Of a DNA stretch of 56,332 nt, positions 16,581 to 24,580 are shown one piece after another. A model generated the notes under the pieces. That model ran no database searches. It saw nothing but the letters and a program-made list of their open reading frames with translations, and had not been told where the DNA came from. The translations under genes and the position numbers were made by a program. The stretch is from Clostridiales bacterium (GTDB taxonomy: Bacteria > Bacillota > Clostridia > Oscillospirales > Oscillospiraceae). The stretch covers positions 1 through 56,332 of the forward strand of contig JAJQBL010000047.1 of the NCBI GenBank assembly GCA_021203325.1, given 5' to 3'. Each line of letters begins with the position of its first letter. Positions within the stretch are counted from its first letter, which is position 1.

Positions 16581-16844
16581 ATGACGGTGAAAGAAGTTAC
16601 GGTTAAGAACGAAAAAGGCCTCTGTACAGAGTCCGCTTCCTATTTTATTCAGCGGGCAAACGAATTTGTCAGCTCCATCTGGGTGGAGCAGGATGAGCGC
16701 CGGGTGAATGCCAAGAGCCTGCTGGGGGTTCTGTATATGGGCATCATGTGCGGCGCCACCATTCGTCTGATCGCCCACGGCCCGGATGAGAAGGAAGCAA
16801 TCGAGGGCCTGGTTGAAATTCTGGAGGATCGGGCTGACGACTGA
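16581..16844 (+). CDS. HPr-like (Crh-type) regulatory protein lacking the phospho-histidine
   Basis: 87 residues, full HPr length and fold pattern. The site where HPr has GxHARPA reads GLCTESA: the His that takes phosphate from enzyme I is Cys, and the following Arg and Pro are also lost. The second regulatory site, NAKSLLGVLYMG, keeps the serine that HPr kinase phosphorylates. It therefore cannot work in sugar phosphotransfer by the normal route. It resembles Crh, the Bacillus paralogue that only partners catabolite-control regulators. ATG at 16581 after GGGGAGG. It is followed by a terminator and uvrC. Confidence 0.85.
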   Translation: MTVKEVTVKNEKGLCTESASYFIQRANEFVSSIWVEQDERRVNAKSLLGVLYMGIMCGATIRLIAHGPDEKEAIEGLVEILEDRADD

Positions 16845-16880
16845 GCAGTTGGTCTGGCCTTCCGATGCGCAAACTGGAAA

Positions 16881-16906
16881 AGCACCGCGCCGCGGTGCTT
16901 TTTTTC
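16881..16906 (+). terminator. Terminator between the HPr-like gene and uvrC
   Basis: AGCACCGCG and CGCGGTGCT form a perfect stem followed by a run of seven T. uvrC begins only 16 bases later, so it needs readthrough or a promoter not recognised here. Confidence 0.85.
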
Positions 16907-16922
16907 TACCGGTGACAGAGCG

Positions 16923-18779
16923 ATGACAAAGGATGAATTGAAGGAAAAGGCCCATTCGCTGCCCTTGCAGCCGGGGGTCTATATTATGATGGACCGCTCC
17001 GGCGAGGTGATCTATGTGGGCAAGTCCCGGGCCTTAAAGAACCGGGTCAGCCAGTATTTCAACAACCTGGCCAGCCACAACAGCAAGACCCGGGCCATGG
17101 TCAGCCAGATCGACCACTTTGATTATATCCTGGCCGACAGCGAGTTTGAGGCCCTGGTGCTGGAAAACTCCCTCATCAAGCGCCACAAGCCCAGGTACAA
17201 CATCCTGCTGAAGGACGATAAGGGCTACCCCTATATCCGCCTGTCGGTGAAGGACGCCTATCCCCGCTTCTCCCTGGCGGGGCGGGTGGCCCAGGACGGG
17301 GCGAAGTACTTCGGCCCCTACGGCAGCCGGGGCAGCAGCTATGAGATCATCAAAACCGTCTCCGCCGCCCTCCGCCTGCCCACCTGCAAGAAGCAGTTCC
17401 CCAGGGACATCGGCAAGGAGCGGCCCTGCCTGAACCACCATATCGGCAGCTGCGACGGCTGGTGCCGGGGGGAGCCGAATCAGGAGGAGTACCGGCTCCG
17501 CATCCAGCAGGCCATCCGTCTGCTGGAGGGCAAGTTCAGCCAGGTGGAGCAGGAGCTGGAGGCGGAAATGCAGAAGGCCGCCGAGGAGCTGCGCTTTGAA
17601 AACGCCGCCGAGCTGCGGGACAGGCTCCGGGCCATCCAGCTTTTGGGGACAAAGCAAAAGGTGGTGGCCGGGGCTCATGCGGACACCGATGTGGTGGGAT
17701 ACTACCGGGGGGACGCCAAGTGCGGCTTCGTGGTGCTGCACTTCCTGGAAGGGGAGCTGGCGGAACGGGAGACCCGGTTGCTGGCCACCCCCATGGAGGA
17801 GGACGACGGGGAGATCCTCTCCGCCCTGCTGAACCAGACCTATGGGGAGCGGGGCAACCTGCCCAGAACGATTTACCTGCCCCTGGAGCCGACAGCCCGG
17901 GAGAGCATGGAGCAGTGGTTCTCCGAAAACGGCGGGCATAAGGTGGAGCTGCTCCTCCCGAAGCGGGGGGAGAAGGTGCGGCTGGTGGAGATGGCCTGCA
18001 AAAACGCCCGGGACGAGGTGGAACGGGCCACCACCAAGGAGGAGCATCAGAACAAACTGCTGGAGCTGTTTGGCAGTATGCTGGGGCTGGAGGATACCCC
18101 CCGCCGCTTTGAGTCCTACGACATCTCCAACACCGGCAGCGCGGACATCGTGGCCTCCATGGTGGTGTTCCAGGACGGAAAGCCGCTGAAATCGGCCTAC
18201 CGCCGGTTCCGCCTCCGGGATATGGACGGGCCGGACGACTACGCTTCTCTCGACCAGGTGCTGACCCGCCGGTTCCAGCGGTATCTGGACGGGGACGAGA
18301 AGTTTGCCCCCCTCCCCGATGTGATTTTGATGGACGGCGGCCTGGGTCAGGTCCATGTGGCGGTGCAGGTGGTGGAGCGGATGAATATCTCCGTCCCCGT
18401 GTTCGGCATGGTGAAGGACGACCGGCACCGCACCCGTGCCCTGGTGGCCCCGGACGGCCGGGAGATCGGCATCCAGCAGAACCAGAGCATCTTCGCCCTG
18501 GTGGGCCGGGTGCAGGAGGAGGTCCACCGTTTTGCCATCACCTACCACCGGGAGAGCCATGCGAAAAGCACCGTGGCCTCGTCGCTGGAGACCATCCCCG
18601 GCGTGGGGGAGGCCCGGCGCAAGGCCCTGCTAAGACAGTTTAAAACCATGAAGGCCATCCGGGCGGCCAGCTATGAGGAGCTGTGCCAGGTGGTGCCGAA
18701 GCCGACGGCCCTGACGGTCTGGCAGCGGTTCCACCCGGCGGAGGACGTTTCGGACGGCGAGACGACAAAGGAGGAATGA
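16923..18779 (+). CDS. uvrC: Excinuclease ABC subunit C
   Basis: 618 residues, normal UvrC length. The N-terminal GIY-YIG nuclease is seen in GVYIMMDRSGEVIYVGKS (3' incision). A UvrB-interacting coiled segment lies near 205-240 (FSQVEQELEAEMQKAAEELR). The RNase H-like C-terminal nuclease includes YDISNTGS and ILMDGGLGQV, and a terminal helix-hairpin-helix reads IPGVGEARRKALLRQF. It makes both cuts around a lesion during nucleotide excision repair with UvrAB. The ribosome site is weak (GGTGA), and the next gene, rsmD, follows after 3 bases. Confidence 0.96.
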   Translation: MTKDELKEKAHSLPLQPGVYIMMDRSGEVIYVGKSRALKNRVSQYFNNLASHNSKTRAMVSQIDHFDYILADSEFEALVLENSLIKRHKPRYNILLKDDKGYPYIRLSVKDAYPRFSLAGRVAQDGAKYFGPYGSRGSSYEIIKTVSAALRLPTCKKQFPRDIGKERPCLNHHIGSCDGWCRGEPNQEEYRLRIQQAIRLLEGKFSQVEQELEAEMQKAAEELRFENAAELRDRLRAIQLLGTKQKVVAGAHADTDVVGYYRGDAKCGFVVLHFLEGELAERETRLLATPMEEDDGEILSALLNQTYGERGNLPRTIYLPLEPTARESMEQWFSENGGHKVELLLPKRGEKVRLVEMACKNARDEVERATTKEEHQNKLLELFGSMLGLEDTPRRFESYDISNTGSADIVASMVVFQDGKPLKSAYRRFRLRDMDGPDDYASLDQVLTRRFQRYLDGDEKFAPLPDVILMDGGLGQVHVAVQVVERMNISVPVFGMVKDDRHRTRALVAPDGREIGIQQNQSIFALVGRVQEEVHRFAITYHRESHAKSTVASSLETIPGVGEARRKALLRQFKTMKAIRAASYEELCQVVPKPTALTVWQRFHPAEDVSDGETTKEE

Positions 18780-18782
18780 CCC

Positions 18783-19334
18783 ATGCGGGTGATTACCGGT
18801 ACGGCCAGGGGCCGGAAGCTGGGGGAGCTGACGGGGAGCGATACCCGCCCCACCTATGACCGGGTGAAGGAAGGCATCTTTAACACCATTCAGTTTGACA
18901 TCGAGGGGCGGAACGTGCTGGACCTGTTCGGCGGCACCGGACAGCTGGGCATCGAGTGCCTGAGCCGGGGGGCGGCCAAATGTGTCTTTGTGGATCAGCG
19001 GCGGGATGCGGTGAAGCTCATTCATGAAAACCTCCGCACCACCGGGCTGGAGCAGAACGCCACCGTGCAGATGGGGGACGCCATCGCCTACCTGAACACT
19101 GCCAGGGAGAAGTTTCACCTGATTTTCCTGGACCCGCCCTATGATTCCGGCCTGCTGGAGGCCGCGCTGAAAAAGATCGCATCGATTGACATTCTGGCCG
19201 AGAATGGTATAATTATCTGTGAAAGCAGGTATGAACAGCAGCTGCCGGAGCTGCCGGAGCCCTATACCAGGAGCCGGGACTATAAGTACGGCAAGATCAA
19301 GGCCACATTTTACCGGAGGGAGACCCGGGGCTGA
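18783..19334 (+). CDS. rsmD: 16S rRNA (guanine966-N2)-methyltransferase
   Basis: 183 residues. It has the Rossmann methyltransferase motif DLFGGTGQLGIE and the catalytic motif FLDPPYD typical of RsmD, with the N-terminal RVITGTARGRKL and the RPTYDRVKEGIFN segment that marks this family. It methylates G966 of 16S rRNA during 30S assembly. It sits 3 bases after uvrC (GGAGG in the uvrC tail) and is probably cotranscribed. Confidence 0.93.
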   Translation: MRVITGTARGRKLGELTGSDTRPTYDRVKEGIFNTIQFDIEGRNVLDLFGGTGQLGIECLSRGAAKCVFVDQRRDAVKLIHENLRTTGLEQNATVQMGDAIAYLNTAREKFHLIFLDPPYDSGLLEAALKKIASIDILAENGIIICESRYEQQLPELPEPYTRSRDYKYGKIKATFYRRETRG

Positions 19335-19377
19335 CCGGCCCTGTTCCATGAAAAAAAGATAAATTGGGGGAATTTGT

Positions 19378-19989
19378 ATGGCAAACAGTGTGAAAGATTC
19401 ATTGAACCAGCTTTATCAGATGATTGATGACGCCAAGAGCAGCTTTGGCGGCTCCTGCAAAATTGACCGGGATAAGGCGCTGGACATTTTGGACGAAGTG
19501 CGCAACAAATTCCCGGTGGAGGTGGAGCAGGCCCGAAAAATCGTCGCCACCCGGACGGAGTACCTGAATCAGGCCCAGGCTGAGGCGGAGAAGGTGCTGC
19601 GTCAGGCCCAGGAGGAGGCCGAACGCACCAAGCGCCAGGCCCAGGAAGAGGCCGACCGTATGGTGGATCAGAGCGAGATTCAGGTGCGCATCAACGCCAA
19701 GGTGAACGAGGTGCTGCGGGACACCGAGAAGCGCACCAGAGAGATGGTGCGCCAGGCCCAGGATCGGGGCCAGGAGATCGCCGCCCAGACGGAGAAGCAG
19801 ACCGCTGAGGCCAAGGCTGCCGCCAACACCTACTGTGACGAGAGCCTGCGCCACAGCGAGGAGGCCCTGACCCAGGCCCTGACGGAGATTCGCCAGGCGC
19901 GGGTGAAGTTCAACCAGATCTCCGGGGCGGGGGGACAGGCCCAGGCCCCCAAAAAGGTGCCCTACGATGCGGAAAAGGACGAGGCGTAA
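19378..19989 (+). CDS. Coiled-coil protein downstream of rsmD (ATP synthase B-like helix)
   Basis: 203 residues, soluble, almost entirely helical and charged. A long coiled coil rich in Gln, Ala, Glu and Arg runs from about residue 55 to 170 (repeated QAQEEAER…). The C-terminus is flexible (GGQAQAPKKV). Relatives in Clostridia are often labelled ATPase or V-type ATPase subunit H-like because of coiled-coil similarity; no nucleotide-binding motif is present. The position after rsmD is typical for this family. Function unknown. Ribosome site GGGGGAA before the ATG; a strong terminator follows. Confidence 0.7.
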   Translation: MANSVKDSLNQLYQMIDDAKSSFGGSCKIDRDKALDILDEVRNKFPVEVEQARKIVATRTEYLNQAQAEAEKVLRQAQEEAERTKRQAQEEADRMVDQSEIQVRINAKVNEVLRDTEKRTREMVRQAQDRGQEIAAQTEKQTAEAKAAANTYCDESLRHSEEALTQALTEIRQARVKFNQISGAGGQAQAPKKVPYDAEKDEA

Positions 19990-20019
19990 GGCCCCCTGCA
20001 CAGGTCAACAGAGATTCCA

Positions 20020-20056
20020 AAAACTGCCGGTCACACAGGCGACCGGCAGTTTTTTG
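20020..20056. terminator. Terminator between the coiled-coil gene and pcp
   Basis: AACTGCCGGTC pairs with GACCGGCAGTT, flanked by an A-run and a T-run, so it can act for both converging genes. Confidence 0.85.
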
Positions 20057-20061
20057 CGCAG

Positions 20062-20694
20062 TTATGGGCGGCGTTCGGCCCGTTCCAGCCCCTCCGCGAC
20101 GGCCAGAGCCGCCGCCTGAATCCCCTCCGCAATCAGGGGCAGCGGCAGGGAGGGGGCGCCGGGCCGGTCCAGCACCTGCTCACAGGCGTAGGGTACGTGG
20201 AGGAAACCGCCCTGCACGCCGGGATACCGCTCCTCCAGCAGCCGCAGCAGGCAGTACATGGTGGTGTTGCAGACATAGGCCCCCGCCGAGTAGGACAGGC
20301 TGGCGGGAATCCCAGCCCGACCGATGGCCGCCGCTATCGCCTTCACCGGCACGGTGGCGAAGTAGGCCGCCGGACCCTCCGGGCAGATGGGGACGCCGCC
20401 GTATTGGATGCCGTCGTTATCCGGAAGGGCGGCGTCCTTCCAGTTGATGGCCACCAGCTCCGGGGTCAGCCCGGTGCGCCCGCCCGCCTGACCGATGCAC
20501 AGCACCCCGTCCGGCCGCACCTCCTCCACCGCCTGGGCCAGCAGCCCGGCCACCCGGTCATAGGCCACCGGCAGCCGCCGTTTGACCAGGCGCACCCCCT
20601 CTGCCCGGTCAGGGAGCAGGGTCAGCGCCTCCCAGGAGGGGTTGAACGTGTCCGCCCCGAAGGGGGCGAAGCCGGTCAGCAGAATGGTTTTCAT
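20062..20694 (-). CDS. pcp: Pyroglutamyl-peptidase I
   Basis: 210 residues, cytoplasmic cysteine peptidase (family C15) that removes N-terminal pyroglutamate from peptides. It starts ILLTGFAPFGADTFNPSW. The catalytic Glu region is GQAGGRTGLTPELVAIN, the nucleophilic Cys lies in SAGAYVCNTTMY, and the His in GGFLHVPYA. The ATG at 20694 follows GGAAAGGAG; the frame is open further upstream, but that part overlaps a terminator hairpin and is not coding. Confidence 0.93.
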   Translation of the reverse strand: MKTILLTGFAPFGADTFNPSWEALTLLPDRAEGVRLVKRRLPVAYDRVAGLLAQAVEEVRPDGVLCIGQAGGRTGLTPELVAINWKDAALPDNDGIQYGGVPICPEGPAAYFATVPVKAIAAAIGRAGIPASLSYSAGAYVCNTTMYCLLRLLEERYPGVQGGFLHVPYACEQVLDRPGAPSLPLPLIAEGIQAAALAVAEGLERAERRP

Positions 20695-20717
20695 GGGTGT
20701 ACTCCTTTCCTTTGCAG

Positions 20718-20758
20718 AAAAAGCCCTCCGGCAGGGGAACTCCCCCGCCGGAGGGCCT
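20718..20758 (-). terminator. Terminator after the FUSC-like gene
   Basis: On the minus strand GCCCTCCGGCGGGGG and CCCCTGCCGGAGGGC form a long stem followed by TTTTT. Confidence 0.85.
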
Positions 20759-20773
20759 TCGTTTAGGTTTGCG

Positions 20774-21343
20774 TTACTGGGCCGCCTGCTGTTCCTCAGC
20801 GGGGGCGCGTCCAGCCTGAATCCTGTCAAAGACCCAGGTAACCAGCAGCACCACCAGCACGGCGAACAGGGTGGACACCAGACGGAACACCCCGTACCAG
20901 ATGCGGGCGGTGGAGTTCAGGGTGCAGGCAACCAGAATCAGCGTCACGCAGCCGATGCGGGCGTTGATGTAGGGCACCCCGGCCAGCTTGCACAGGAACA
21001 GGGTCAGCAGCACACCGACCACGATCATCAGCATTTCCACCCAGTCGTTGCCGATGACGCAGTCCAGGGCGATGATGACGATGGCGACGATGCCGCCGAT
21101 GGCGGTGATGATCAGACGGTTGATGCCTGCCCTCAGACTGACCTTGGTGTTGTCCTGGCAGCACAGGAAGCAGGAGATGCAGCAGGTCATCTTTTGCAGG
21201 ATCTCCAGGGAGTAGTTCCCCCAGGTGAACTTGATGCCTGCCACGTCGGCCAGCAGCATGGCTGCGGTGTAGCAGATCAGGACGCTGACAGCCATGCGCA
21301 CGTCCAGCAGGGTGATAGTTGCTTTCTCTTTTTCGGGTTTCAT
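20774..21343 (-). CDS. Small FUSC / aromatic-acid-exporter-like membrane protein
   Basis: 189 residues with about six hydrophobic helices: one near 15-35, a pair at 75-115, another pair at 125-175, and a cytoplasmic tail. The pattern (early DVRMAVSVLICY, then GGIVAIVII and YINARIGCVTLI) resembles the N-terminal membrane domain of the FUSC/ArAE_1 families. The cytoplasmic domain of full-length exporters is absent. Three Cys pairs lie in one loop (CCISCFLCCQ). It may export small organic acids, but this is unproven. Ribosome site GAGGAG before the ATG at 21343. Confidence 0.65.
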   Translation of the reverse strand: MKPEKEKATITLLDVRMAVSVLICYTAAMLLADVAGIKFTWGNYSLEILQKMTCCISCFLCCQDNTKVSLRAGINRLIITAIGGIVAIVIIALDCVIGNDWVEMLMIVVGVLLTLFLCKLAGVPYINARIGCVTLILVACTLNSTARIWYGVFRLVSTLFAVLVVLLVTWVFDRIQAGRAPAEEQQAAQ

Positions 21344-21558
21344 GGTATGTTTCTCCTCTGTTTTTCGTCACCCAACCGGCAGAGAACCTGTTGGCGGCGA
21401 TGAACGGGGAGCATCGCACGAACAGAGAAATCTCAGGCACGTTGGGCAGTATTCTGCCCCCGGCCCTCGGGCCGGGGTAAGCAGCGTTCTGATAGCGGGG
21501 ATTTGGGGGCGCTGACGCCCCTCGCACTCCCTTACAGTGCCTGATTTGTGACGGATTG

Positions 21559-22770
21559 TTACAGGGCCTTGACGATCTCGGCAGTGTCCATGGCAATCAT
21601 CAGCTCCTCATTGGTGGGGATGACCAGCACCCGCACCTGGGAGCCTGCGCCGGAGATGTCCACCTCGGCGCCCCGGAGCTGGTTCTTCTCCTGGTCGATG
21701 GGGGTGACGCCCATGAACTCCAGGCCGGAGGTCATCTCGGTGCGGAGGGCGGGGCTGTTCTCGCCCACGCCGGCGGTAAAGACGATGGCGTCCACCCCGC
21801 CCATGGCGGCGGCATAGGAGCCGATGTACTTCTTCACGTCATAGCAGAACATCTGCTTGGCCAGGGCGGCGCGGTGGTTGCCCGCGGCGTCGGCGGCGTC
21901 CAGGTCCCGGAAGTCAGAGGAGACGCCGGAGACGCCGGCCACGCCGGACTTCTTGTTCAGGATGTTCATCATGGTCTTCATGTCCACGTCGTACTTGTTC
22001 ATGATATACTCCATGACGCCGGCGTCCATGTCGCCGGAGCGGGTGCCCATGGGCAGGCCGGCCAGGGGGGTCAGGCCCATGGAGGTGTCCACGCTCTTGC
22101 CGTTCTTCACGGCGCAGATGGAGGAGCCGTTGCCCAGGTGGCAGGTGATGATCTTCAGCTCCTCAATGGGTTTGCCCAGCATGGCGGCGGCCCGGGCGGA
22201 GACGAAGCGGTGGCTGGTGCCGTGGAAGCCGTAGCGGCGCAGCTTGTCGTTCTCATAATACTCATAGGGGATGGCGTACATATAGGCCACTTCGGGCATG
22301 GTCTGGTGGAAGGCGGTGTCAAACACGGCCACCTGGGGCACGGCATCCCCCAGCACGGCGGTGCAGGCGTTGATGCCGATGATGTTGGCGGGGTTGTGCA
22401 GCGGGGCCAGGGGGTTGCAGGCCTCCACAGCCTTCATCATGTCCGGCGTGATCAGGGCGGAGGCGGCGAAGGACTCGCCGCCGTGGACGACCCGGTGGCC
22501 CACAGCGTCAATCTCACTCATGGAGGAGAGCACGCCGTTCTCAGGGTCCACCAACGCGTTCAGCACAGCCTGGATGGCCTCGGAATGGGTGGGCATGGGG
22601 ACATCCACCGCGTTCAGGGGGGACTTGCCCTCCACGGCGGGCTTGTAAGTAAATTTGCCGTCAATGCCGATCCGCTCGCACAGGCCCTTGGCCTTCAGCA
22701 CACCGGTTTCGGGGTCCAGCAGCTGATATTTCAGGGAAGAGCTGCCAGCGTTAATCACCAGAATATTCAT
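21559..22770 (-). CDS. ackA: Acetate kinase
   Basis: 403 residues, normal length. All family motifs are present: INAGSSSLKYQL at the start, GHRVVHGGE, FHGTSHRFVS, TCHLGNGSSI and VFTAGVGENSP. It converts acetyl phosphate and ADP to acetate and ATP, the energy-yielding end of acetate fermentation. No pta gene is adjacent. ATG at 22770 after AAAGGAG with its own promoter. It is divergent from tmcAL, whose enzyme uses acetate. Confidence 0.97.
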   Translation of the reverse strand: MNILVINAGSSSLKYQLLDPETGVLKAKGLCERIGIDGKFTYKPAVEGKSPLNAVDVPMPTHSEAIQAVLNALVDPENGVLSSMSEIDAVGHRVVHGGESFAASALITPDMMKAVEACNPLAPLHNPANIIGINACTAVLGDAVPQVAVFDTAFHQTMPEVAYMYAIPYEYYENDKLRRYGFHGTSHRFVSARAAAMLGKPIEELKIITCHLGNGSSICAVKNGKSVDTSMGLTPLAGLPMGTRSGDMDAGVMEYIMNKYDVDMKTMMNILNKKSGVAGVSGVSSDFRDLDAADAAGNHRAALAKQMFCYDVKKYIGSYAAAMGGVDAIVFTAGVGENSPALRTEMTSGLEFMGVTPIDQEKNQLRGAEVDISGAGSQVRVLVIPTNEELMIAMDTAEIVKAL

Positions 22771-22855
22771 GTTTGAATCGACTCCTTTACATCTTTTGCA
22801 GCTTGCATGGGGCATAGGGCTTGTGTTATACTCATACAAGGTTATACGCAAGACT

Positions 22856-22884
22856 ATTATACAACGTTTCTAAAAAAGGGACAA
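22856..22884 (-). promoter_or_regulatory. Promoter of ackA
   Basis: On the minus strand TTGTCC (22884-22879), a 17-base spacer, TATAAT (22861-22856). Confidence 0.7.
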
Positions 22885-22942
22885 GCAATTTTTGCTAAAA
22901 AGTCAGGACAGAAGGGCAACTTTTTTGCGGCGGTGAGGGGAT

Positions 22943-24136
22943 ATGGAAATTGTTGGCATTGTGGCGGAGTTTGACCCCTTCCATCGGGGCCACGCCTGTC
23001 TGCTCCGGCAGGTCAGGGACGCCTTTCCGGGGTGCGCCATTGCGGTGGCCATGAGCGGCAGCTTCACCCAGCGGGGGAGCCCGGCGGCGGTGTCCAAACA
23101 GGACCGGGCGGAGATGGCCATGACCTGCGGGGCGAACCTGGTGCTGCTCCTGCCCGTCACCTTCGCCTGCGCCTCCGCCGAGCGGTTCGCTCGGGGCGGG
23201 GTGGCCCTGCTGCGGAGGGTGGGGGTCACGGTGCTGGCCTTCGGCAGCGAGTGCGGCGACCTCACCCGGCTCCAGCGGGCGGCGGACGCCCTGGAGACGG
23301 AGGACTACCGCCGGCAGCTGCGGGAGGAGCTGGCCGGGGGCCGCTCCTTTGCCGCCGCCCGGGAGCGGGCGGTGGCGAAGCTCATCGGGGAGGATGCCCA
23401 GGTGCTCCGCCAGCCCAACGACCTGCTGGCGGTGGAGTATCTCCGGGCCCTCCGGGGCACCGGCATCCGCCCCTTCCCCGTCCGGCGGCAGGGGGCGGCC
23501 CATGACAGCGGAGCGCTGGAGGGGGAGGTGGTGTCCGCCTCCGCCCTGCGGGGGCTGCTGTATCAGGGGCAGTTCCGGGCGGCGGCGGAGAAGATGCCGG
23601 CGGCGGCGGGAGAACTGCTGCTGCGCTGTGCCGGGGAGGGCAGGCTCCCCGCCGACCTGAACCGGTGCGACCGGGCGGTGCTGGCCGCCCTCCGCCGGGC
23701 CACGCCGGAGGACTTCGCCCGCCTGCCCGACGTGTCGGAGGGGCTGGAGCATCGGCTCTACCGGGCGGCCCGGGAGGCCGTCTCTCCGGAGGATTTCTGC
23801 CGCCGGGCCAAAACGAAGCGCTACGCCTACGCCCGGCTCCGGCGCATCCTGCTCTACTGCTGGCTGGGCGTCACACGGGAGGACTGCCCGGCGGAGCCGG
23901 CCTTTGTCCAGGCCCTGGCCCTGGACGAGGGGGGCCGCCCCCTGCTGCGGCGGCTCCGGGGCCAGGACGGCCCGCCCCTGATCGTGCGCCCGGCGGAGGG
24001 GAAACGCCTCACCGGCCTCGCGGGGGAACAGTTCCGGCTGGAGAACCGGGCGGACGACCTGTGGGGCCTCTGCCTGCCGGAGCCCCTGCGGGGCGGCTGG
24101 AGCTGCCTGGAGGGGCTGCGCAGGGCGGAACGATGA
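22943..24136 (+). CDS. tmcAL: tRNA(Met) cytidine acetate ligase (YlbM family)
   Basis: 397 residues. The N-terminal nucleotidyltransferase fold has GIVAEFDPFHRGHACLL (the HxGH-type ATP site) and MSGSFTQRGSPAAVSKQDR; a mostly helical C-terminal half follows. The family activates acetate with ATP and acetylates C34 of elongator tRNA-Met to ac4C, tuning AUG decoding. It is very GC- and Arg-rich. It sits divergently next to ackA, a neighbourhood seen in other Clostridia. No clear plus-strand promoter is visible in the short gap. Confidence 0.9.
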   Translation: MEIVGIVAEFDPFHRGHACLLRQVRDAFPGCAIAVAMSGSFTQRGSPAAVSKQDRAEMAMTCGANLVLLLPVTFACASAERFARGGVALLRRVGVTVLAFGSECGDLTRLQRAADALETEDYRRQLREELAGGRSFAAARERAVAKLIGEDAQVLRQPNDLLAVEYLRALRGTGIRPFPVRRQGAAHDSGALEGEVVSASALRGLLYQGQFRAAAEKMPAAAGELLLRCAGEGRLPADLNRCDRAVLAALRRATPEDFARLPDVSEGLEHRLYRAAREAVSPEDFCRRAKTKRYAYARLRRILLYCWLGVTREDCPAEPAFVQALALDEGGRPLLRRLRGQDGPPLIVRPAEGKRLTGLAGEQFRLENRADDLWGLCLPEPLRGGWSCLEGLRRAER

Positions 24137-24249
24137 GAGAAATCCTGCATTTTACGCAAAAAATCGGTTCCCATTTTCAACCAGATGTGGTATACTATTT
24201 AATAACTGTCTGCCTTTGCTTCTGAGAAAAATATACGGGAGGGAACAGT

Positions 24250-24567
24250 ATGAAAAATAAAGTCACTGTCACCGTCGCGGGCCGGAACTATATCCTGTCC
24301 AGCGCGGATAACGCCGCCTATGTGGAGAAGGTGGCTGCCTATGTGGACGCCCAGATGACGGAGCTGAAGGGGGATTCCCGGGCCTCCGCCCTGGATGTGG
24401 CGGTCATGACCGCCCTGAACGTGGCGGATAACTATTACCATGCCGTTGCCTCCAACGAGGATCTGCGCCGCCAGCTGAAGGAGGCCCTGGAGGAGAAGGG
24501 CAAGCTGGACAGCCAGCTCAGCGAGGCCAAGCGGGAGATCGTTCGCCTCCAGCTGGGCAAGAAGTGA
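24250..24567 (+). CDS. zapA: Cell division protein ZapA
   Basis: 105 residues. The N-terminal beta-alpha unit (KVTVTVAGRNYILSS) and the VEKVAAYVDAQM segment match ZapA. The C-terminal half is a coiled coil (NEDLRRQLKEALEEKG…). ZapA binds FtsZ and bundles its filaments at the division site. Ribosome site GGGAGGG before the ATG; a weak promoter (TTCCCA, 17 bases, TATACT near 24189-24195) lies about 55 bases upstream. It starts a run of same-strand genes reaching to 31.3 kb. Confidence 0.88.
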   Translation: MKNKVTVTVAGRNYILSSADNAAYVEKVAAYVDAQMTELKGDSRASALDVAVMTALNVADNYYHAVASNEDLRRQLKEALEEKGKLDSQLSEAKREIVRLQLGKK

Positions 24568-24580
24568 GCCTTTCCCGCCT

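Noticed and set aside
19206-19216. TATAATT inside rsmD as a promoter for the coiled-coil gene
   Set aside because: It falls within conserved rsmD coding sequence and has no -35 at the right distance; probably chance.
21460-21480. GC-rich hairpin CCCCGGCCC/GGGCCGGGG between ackA and the FUSC-like gene as an ackA terminator
   Set aside because: The stem is good but no T-run follows on either strand, so I do not call it an intrinsic terminator.
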